This document shows, piece after piece, positions 57,538 through 64,000 of a DNA stretch of 64,000 nucleotides. The notes beneath the pieces were generated by a model. That model ran no database searches and had not been told where the DNA came from. It saw only the letters and a program-made list of their open reading frames with translations. A program made the translations under genes and the position numbers. Within the stretch, counting starts at the first letter, position 1. Each line of letters begins with the position of its first letter. The DNA is from Theocolax elegans (lineage: Eukaryota > Arthropoda > Insecta > Hymenoptera > Cerocephalidae). Location of the stretch: positions 8,950,943 to 9,014,942 of the forward strand of contig CM047431.1 in assembly GCA_026168455.1 (NCBI GenBank), given 5' to 3'.

Positions 57538-57679
57538 TTTATTTATTTGTTATTAATATAATAAAAAATATAATTCTGTTTTCTTTGAAAAATAAATTTA
57601 TTTAGAATATTAATAAAAAAACATAATCTGTAACGCATGTATATCTTGACCAAAATTTTAAATCCAATACGCATTAATT

Positions 57680-58044
57680 TATATACACCTCATATGCACC
57701 TCATATACACCTCATATGCATCAAAGTATATTAATTCAATCATAAAGTGCACGCGTGGGCTACATGTAACTGGATACATGTATAAATATCTATAAATTAT
57801 GTATAATGCTCCTAGTTCGCTTGTGTTTGACTTCAATATATTTAACACTTGACACGCATTAATTTAGAAATATTATTTGTAAAAACACATTAAATATACA
57901 CCTCAGATACATGTCACATACATGAAAGTGATGTACTTAAGATGTATAATTCGGCCATAAGATACATGTAATTTACATGTACTTTAATACATGCAGTGCT
58001 CATGTATTTTGCATGTGTGGCACCTATAATTATTTTTACGCGGG
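57680..58044 (-). repeat. CACTA right inverted repeat
   Basis: Mirror of 51560-51925 with a handful of differences and the same CATGTA and GGTGTATAT motifs. Confidence 0.85.
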
Positions 58045-58135
58045 GAACCTTGGAATGTGCACAAAATAGGCTACTTAAATGTAAAAAGCACACAAGACTT
58101 TTTTCTGTAAATTACATGAAGACTAAGAAAAAAAA
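58045..58135 (+). pseudogene. second Polinton capsid-like relic, part right of the CACTA element
   Basis: The frame interrupted at 51559 continues here with a W-N-x2-K-x-G motif, which corresponds to WNLIKHG in the copy at 5815-7125. It stops within 30 codons. Confidence 0.5.
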
Positions 58136-58454
58136 TTATCCAAGATCATTGAGCGCACCACAAAAATTCAGCATTATAAAAAATCATTAAAAAAAATTGG
58201 CATTGCTCCTAATTATTATGTCAGGAAAAATCATAGAACTTACTAAAAACTACTATTTTCGATAGCGTATCCGTAAAGTACGACTTTACGTACTATTTTG
58301 CGGACATAAAGTGCGACTTTACAAACACGTGTACAGTCTTTACGGACACGTGTACAAAAAAAAATATTGTATTGAAATTGCTAAGAACTTTACGGATACT
58401 CTCTCGAAAAGTAATGTTCGCGCCTCGGCCGTATTAAAGTCATAAATGTATGCT

Positions 58455-59715
58455 GTCACATTATCATCATCTTGTAAGCCATTTAAACCTTAAATAGTGA
58501 AAATCAACCACTTTGCTCCGGACTCTGAAAACCAATTACTGTCTGAAAATGTCTTTGTATAGTCAGAAATGCCTACAAATTTTCAGAATAGGTCTAAACC
58601 ATTAAGACCACTTTTGATCAAAATATCGGGTAAAAGTGCCCGAAATATTAATAGAAATTTATATTTCTTATTTTATAACGATAAATCTGTTAGCATAATC
58701 ATTGCAAAAAAATTCATACAGTTACCTTGGAGTAGTAGAAAAGCATCTCCACTTTTTTCAGTATCAATCTAATCTCTTGTAAGCTGTTAAAAATACAAAT
58801 ATTATTATACAATTATAAAAACTTAATTTTTAAACCTTTATAAGCCGGATTTTTAGTTTTACAACCATTACAAGAATTTATATTGTTAAGTTGCATTTAT
58901 CACTCGGTGGTTTCTAATATTTATTTCTTGGAATTTTATCGATCTTCCCGAGTGAAAGGTAAGAGGAGAAAAAATTAACACATTTTTTCTCTTATTGTGA
59001 CGTTTCAGTGATCAATGCTACCCTCTTCAAACTGCACATTTTATTAACATTAATAGATACATCTCGGATTAAATAAAAATAAAAAAAAAGAAAAAATATA
59101 ATTATAAAATACTTTCAATTATAAATATCGCGATCACGGTGCAAATAATTCGTCATACGTCAATTTGTACGTCATTACAAGAATTATTATTATTCAGCAT
59201 TTATTGATATATTTTTTGTATTTAATACGTTTCTTTAGTTATTATAATAATAATGTGGATACATTTATAGTAATCCTTCAGAATAGTATCATAATTCTTG
59301 TAATGGTTGTAAAACTAAAAATCCGGCAATATAAATGTTTACAAATTAAGTTTTTATAATTGTATAATAATATTTGTATTTTTAACAGCTTACAAGAGAT
59401 TAGATTGATACTGAAAAAAGTGGAGATGCTTTTCTACTACTCCAAGGTAACTGTATGAATTTTTTTGCAATGATTATGCTAACTGATTTATCGTTATAAA
59501 ACAACAATATTAAATTCTATTATTATTTCAGGCACGTTTGCCAGATATTTTGATCAAAAGTGGTCTTAATGGTTTAGACCTATTCTGGAAATTTATAGGC
59601 AGTTCCTGACTATAAAAAGACAATTTTTAGACAGTATTTGGTTTTCAGAGTCCGGAGCAGAATAGTTGATTTTCACTATTTAAGGTTTAAATGGCTTACA
59701 AGAGCGTGACCGTAT
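58455..59715. mobile_element. foldback element, about 430-bp arms
   Basis: Arms 58455-58885 and 59285-59715 are near mirror images, for example GCTCCGGACTCTGAAAACC at 58515 and its complement at 59640. The loop is about 400 bases of AT-rich sequence. No coding capacity and no clear target duplication. Confidence 0.75.
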
Positions 59716-60015
59716 ACATTTATAACTTTTAAAACTATATTCAATGAAAAATTCTCAAAATTTTACAAAAAAAGTTATATTTATGTTTATAGTGAACAAT
59801 GCATCCTCTAAGGGCTAGAAATTCATGAAAATGGGCATACAAAAAAGTGCTAAAATGTCAACTTTGACTCTCTGTAATTTAAAATAATGGTCCCGAAAAA
59901 ATCTGAACAAATTCAGAACTACTGGACACGTTTAAAACATATTCTCACAGTTATAGCAATATTCATTTTTTTCATCTTTGATTTCGCAGACGACCACCCA
60001 TACACCACACACACG

Positions 60016-60016
<1 letters not shown>
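59716..60016. other. no gene seen
   Basis: AT-rich sequence leading into a (CA)n tract. Confidence 0.5.

Positions 60017-60068
<52 letters not shown>
60017..60068. repeat. (CA)n microsatellite, left of the R1-clade LINE
   Basis: ACAC dinucleotides interrupted once by GCCC. The R1-clade fragment begins directly after it. Confidence 0.9.
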
Positions 60069-60069
<1 letters not shown>

Positions 60070-61025
60070 ATCTCGCGAACGCAGGCTCAAAGGCGGCAAA
60101 GGTGGCCCGTGCGCTGGCGGGCATCATGCCCAACATCGGGGGACCCCAGCAACCGCGAAGGTCTCTCCTTGCCTCGGTGGTAAGCTCCGTAATTTTATAC
60201 GGAGCTCGTATCTGGGCTGATGCCCTGAACATGCACAAGAGCTTTGGTGCTCCGTGTCAGAGAGCCTGCAGGATAGCTGCGCTAAGGGTGGCCCGGGCGT
60301 ACCGAACCATATCTGACATTGCGCTCTCGGTGATCGCGGGGACCGCCCCCTTCGACCTTCTGGCAGCCGAGAGAGCTGAAAGACACCGTGAGGGTGGGCA
60401 ACGCGTAAAAGATAATCGCTGCCATAACCGATGCCAGGGACGGCCGCTGGATCTACCGCATCATCCCACGGATCCGGGAGTGGGCGAGCAGGAAACAGTC
60501 AGTTTCCAGCTTACCCAGGTGTTGATCGGGCACGGATGCTTCCGTAGCTACCTATTTCGTATAGGGGTCTACGGCAGCGCAGAGTGCCCGGCTTGTCCAG
60601 GGGTGGACGAAGACGTGGAACACGTCCTCCTACGGTGTCCTCGTTTCAGGGAGGAACGGGACCAGTTTCAAATCACTTGGAGCGGTCCCCTCACCCCTGA
60701 GGGCATCGGGCGTGCCTGCTTGGCTCCCAGGAGGGATGGAACACGGTAGTGACCCTCTGTACGTCCGTGGTGGATAGGCTGGGTCTCATCAGAAGAGACG
60801 AGGATAGAAGAGTTGCGATAGCAACAGTAGTGGGCTAATCTAGCCGTGCCTCCCCCCGCGAAGTAATGCCTTGCGGCGGTTTCCGCGGGGGAATAAAGGT
60901 AAGAAAAGAGGTGGAGTTTTAGTGGGTATGCCTATCGACATCCTTCGGTAGGAGAGTCCCACACATGGGGAGTCTCGCATGGCTCCAGTCATGGTGCATT
61001 AAGCATTTCTCCACCTCTTCGGAAA

Positions 61026-61041
<16 letters not shown>
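60069..61041 (+). mobile_element. 5'-truncated R1-clade LINE inserted in (CA)n
   Basis: Contains the C-terminal end of an R1-type ORF2, a 3' UTR and a poly-A tail (about 61022-61041). It is flanked by CA repeats on both sides. Waldo-type R1 elements are known to insert into ACAY-type microsatellites, which this location fits. Confidence 0.75.
60075..60749 (+). pseudogene. R1-clade LINE ORF2, C-terminal end
   Basis: The frame reads ARALAGIMPNIGG, SVILYGARIWADAL, then ends with a CCHC zinc knuckle (CPACPGVDEDVEHVLLRC), as in R1-clade ORF2 proteins. The middle part (about 60408-60500) reads correctly only in another frame, so two compensating frameshifts are present. Endonuclease and RT domains were lost by 5' truncation. 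Confidence 0.75.
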
Positions 61042-61083
<42 letters not shown>

Positions 61084-61111
61084 GCGCGCACACACACACA
61101 CGAGCGCGCGC
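61042..61111. repeat. (CA)n microsatellite, right of the R1-clade LINE
   Basis: CA run with some CG interruptions directly after the poly-A tail. Confidence 0.9.
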
Positions 61112-61947
61112 GTGCGTAAGGTATTGTTTACCTTACCATTTGAAGAAGTCGGGCAATACGAGCGAACAGTATCGTAATATTCCCATCGGCTCGGCTTGTT
61201 TCGTCGTGGCTACATAGGTAAAATCGGCTTCGCGAGTGCACCCGAAAAGAGATAAAGCCGCTTTGACACGCGACAGGTGACGTTCCCCGCGTCGCGTGTT
61301 TTAGTATCGCCTGTGCTTGTTTTATCGTCGTGCGCATTTTTATTGCGGGCCGATCCTGCATTCGCGGTGTATATTTCACCATCGGAAATCAACCTGCAGC
61401 CACGCAATCTCGGTGCACAGGCGACCGATCGGCTTATTTACTAACGATTACAGCAGCTAATAAAGTAAGTGGTACCACTTCACGTGCACGTGCATTATTA
61501 GCTTAACGATAATTAGTTAAATGAATTCTGCTATAACAGTATCCTTGACTGTGTATATGTAGTTCGCGATATTTCTCCCCTCCCTCTCGGCCGTTTCCCG
61601 ACTTGTATATTAAAGCGTAGATCTCGGCGACAGTTAATTGTTTTGTTTATTATACTTTTGATATTTTTATTTTAATAAATTCAATTTATTATTATAATAC
61701 AATTTAGTGTTCGAGTAATTGAATTTTAAAACCCATATATTTTAATTGACAAGTGTCCGACGCGATATTGTTATCTGAAACCGGACCTCGGTTTCAGACT
61801 AATACTTATCAAATTTGGTAGAGCGTACATGTAACTATCACCGCCACGCGGGAGAAAATACATTTTTTTAAATACGGTATGATTCACCGTAGCGCTGAAC
61901 AGCCGCGATAATAAATTAAACATCCGCGCGGCCATCAAACTGTTACA
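61112..61947 (-). mobile_element. LTR related to 30807-31854, inverted
   Basis: Read on the minus strand it starts TGTAACAGTTTGATGGCCGC at 61947 and follows the 30807-31854 LTR throughout, including the TTACCGT and CTGAAACC segments, but diverged and somewhat shorter. The far end near 61112 runs into the CA repeat, so the terminal CCGTTACA and target duplication are missing. Confidence 0.7.
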
Positions 61948-63020
61948 ATATATACAGGGTGTGCCAATAGTTTCGGGACGTCATAATAATTCGGCAAATA
62001 TGCATTTTCGAAGAAAATATTTCAAACAAATGTTGTATGATTTTTCCTTGGCTATCCGATGGAGACCTTGAATTTGACCTTGAACTTGACCTTTAAGATC
62101 ATTTTAAGGTCAAGTCAAATTTTTAAAATTGGAACCCCCATTTTTTATTGCAGAAATGAAAAGCTGGTGAAATTCCCTACCCAACGATATGCATAACATG
62201 AGGGGTCAAACGTAATCGAAAGGTCTTTTGACAGTCAAATGTCCTTACATTCCAATAATATGGACACTCATGGCAATTGCAGATGTAAGGGAGCTAAAAA
62301 ACTTTTCGTGCAGTCGTTAGTAGATTTTTACCTGGTTGATCACTGCTGACCTTGAATTTGACCCATCAAGGACATTCCGAGGTGAAGAGTAGCCTTAGCA
62401 GAAAGTTACCTATAGGTGATTTAATGCAAACGAAAATTTGTCTGAGCAAGGACCCCTCACTGCTCAGCCACTCAAGGCAAGACCCCTCACTAGCCCAGCC
62501 ACTCAAGGCAAGACCAATCCATGCCCAGCCAGTCAAGGCTAGAATTCTGAGGTTTTAATAGTTTTAGAGGTCTTCAAATTATTTTAATAAGGTTTCAAAT
62601 TGTTTTCCATCGACCTCTTGACAGTAGCCGAATTCGTCTTGAGGACGTAGTCGTTATTCTTCTAAGCTTCACGGTTTAGTTTTGTAAACTCCATCTTTGA
62701 CATAACCCCATAGGAAATAATCCAAAGGCGTCAAATCGGGAGATCTGCTGGCCACTCAATGTAGCCTCTTCGTCCTATCCATCTGTCATAAAAAACGGTG
62801 TCTAAATACCTGTGAACATTTCTACCATATTCTCGATTTGATTACGAAGAATATTCTCAAACATTTCGGCATTCATATTTCCTTCGTAGAAAAAGGAACC
62901 AATTATTTGGATGTTCAATTTCCGGCCCAAAGATTCAACCTTTTAGGATATCGGGTCTTATCTTCACGCATCCAATGGAAATACTCGGAGGTTTAAATTG
63001 TATTTGATGAGGCCACGATA
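61948..63020 (-). mobile_element. mariner relic
   Basis: TATATACAGGGTGTGCCAAT at 61948 is a mariner end in a TA target. It is followed by AAGGTC/GACCTT-rich sequence, and the minus strand at 63010-62590 has transposase pieces such as FFYEGNMNAEMFENILRN and MGLCQRW. Many stops. The other end is missing, probably cut off by the R1-clade LINE that starts near 63030. Confidence 0.6.
62447..62541. repeat. three tandem copies of a 31-bp unit
   Basis: Units begin GCAAGACCCCTCACT and end CAGCCACTCAAG, with the third copy diverged. They lie within the mariner relic. Confidence 0.75.
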
Positions 63021-63113
63021 CGTTTAAGGCTCACGGTCAAACCCGTCAAACAACAATTGTGAATAGGTGATCACCGAACTTGCTAGAGTTTATAGCGTCG
63101 TGCAATCAAGAGG

Positions 63114-64000
63114 ATGCACAAAGAGCACACTAATAAAATAAAATATGAGACGTCAACTCACAATAATAAACCAATGGAGCACAGACAAGAAATAGAAGGG
63201 GAACCCAACCCTAAAGCAACAATATCAGGAGCTGGTTTACCAAAGCGTAAACCAAAAGAAACAGAAAAAGATCATAAAGGAAACAAGCGCGGCCTGTCGT
63301 TCTCCTTGGATGAGGAGCCAAAAGAGCCAAAAAGGGCAAAGCCCGGAATGGCTAAGAAATCAAAATCGAACTCAGAGTCGGAGAGCACGGAAATAGAAAG
63401 CGGCAAACCGAATCGGAAAATAGAGGAAAGGAATCTTATTGAGGTTCCAATGTACATGTTGGACCAAATTAAGATAGTCAAGAAACATCTGACTAAGAAA
63501 GAAAGCGAAAAGGCACACGAGGCACTAGACAACATGCACAGCCTGGTCTCGACACTACTGGCGAAAGCAGCATACCTGGAAGGACAAGTAAAAGTCCTAT
63601 CAGAACAAAGGTAGAAGGCAACGAATACGGGTAACTCTTCGTTCGCCGACGTTACCAAGAGACTAGTAGCTCCACGAGAGACTAAAGCCGAAGAAAGTTG
63701 ATAAATTCAGAAACGAAGATGAAATAAAATCTAAGTTTCAAGCAGAATTCCGACCGAGAGTAGGGAAGGCTTAAATCCGAAGCCTCAGAACAATAAGCAA
63801 AGGTTTGATTACCGAAACGGAAAACGAAGAATCCTTGCAAAAGATTCTAAGTAATCCGTCTCTAAACGAAGCTTTCGAGATGTACAAACCAACTAAACAA
63901 AAGCCAAGGATGATCATTTATGATCTCCGCAAAAATATAACAGAAAAGGAGATAAAGGAATTGATAATTGAGCAAAATGCTTGCTCGGCTGACGAGGCTG
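63114..64000 (+). pseudogene. R1-clade LINE ORF1 (gag-like), runs off the window
   Basis: A Lys/Glu-rich N-terminal part (63114-63614) with MKHLTKKESEKAHEALDN-like helical sequence, then a stop, a frameshifted segment with SFADVTKRLVAPRE, and further frames including MIIYDLRKNITEKEI to the window end. This matches ORF1 proteins of R1/TRAS-clade LINEs, which bind the element RNA. It is a different element from the fragment at 60069-61041. At least two frame breaks are visible; the zinc knuckles and ORF2 would lie beyond 64000. Confidence 0.6.

Larger units (their letters stand above)
51560..58044. mobile_element. CACTA/EnSpm transposon, nearly intact
   Basis: 6485 bases with inverted repeats of about 360 bases whose ends read CCCGCGTAAAAATAAT. 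GA lies on both sides (51558-51559 and 58045-58046), a probable 2-bp duplication that keeps the interrupted capsid relic in frame. It encodes a TNP2-like transposase (minus) and a BEN-domain protein (plus), transcribed apart from a shared centre. The inverted repeats differ at only a few positions, implying recent insertion. Confidence 0.85.

Noticed and set aside
59887..60238. Frames across the (CA)n tract
   Set aside because: Translation of a dinucleotide repeat; only the downstream R1-clade frame has real homology.

Overview
The window looks like a stretch of insect nuclear genome, most likely hymenopteran. It is AT-rich and intron-rich. The only host gene I recognise is the splicing factor half pint (hfp, the PUF60 orthologue), on the minus strand. 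One exon (30119-30332) carries RRM1 and the next (2103-2589) carries RRM2. Their splice phases fit each other (phase 0 to phase 0), so 2590-30118 is a 27.5 kb intron. No upstream hfp exon was found to the right, so 30333-64000 is probably more hfp intron or 5' flank. The species assignment rests on the hfp protein and the type of transposons; I cannot name the species.

Almost everything else is mobile DNA, often nested. From left to right: GC-rich and satellite-like blocks (1-4.6 kb); a decayed Polinton/Maverick with protease and capsid-like relics (4.6-7.1 kb); a DD41D-type mariner (9.2-16.9 kb) split by a Penelope-like element, which itself contains a TTAA foldback and a 2 kb solo LTR; a 1060 bp near-perfect piggyBac-type palindrome (20.6-21.7 kb); two identical tandem solo LTRs in (TA)n (22.8-25.5 kb); an inverted-repeat element with SINE and Penelope debris (27-28.5 kb); and another solo LTR (30.8-31.9 kb).

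The right half holds a CR1-group LINE (about 35.5-43 kb, minus strand). It is interrupted by a TTAA-flanked Kolobok-like DNA transposon and by a SINE, and both insertions can be delimited to the base because the LINE reading frame resumes on the other side. Then come a third LTR (44.2-45.3 kb), a P-element-superfamily relic with a nested TIR element (46.8-48.5 kb), and a tRNA-like palindrome (49.6-50.0 kb). After these is the best preserved element, a 6.5 kb CACTA/EnSpm transposon (51560-58044) with two divergently transcribed genes: a TNP2-like transposase with one in-frame TAG, and a multi-exon BEN-domain protein. It has landed inside a second Polinton capsid-like relic with a 2 bp target duplication. 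The window ends with a foldback, an R1-clade LINE tail sitting in a (CA)n tract, another LTR, a mariner relic, and the 5' part of an R1-clade LINE that runs off the end.

The genes do not form a pathway. The coherent units are hfp (mRNA splicing), the CACTA transposase/BEN pair (presumably mobilisation and DNA binding for one element), and the LINE ORF1/ORF2 pair. The most unusual signals are the hammerhead-like RNA motifs with covarying stems in the Penelope debris, a SINE core shared by elements with different heads, and the compact inverted repeat between the two CACTA genes.
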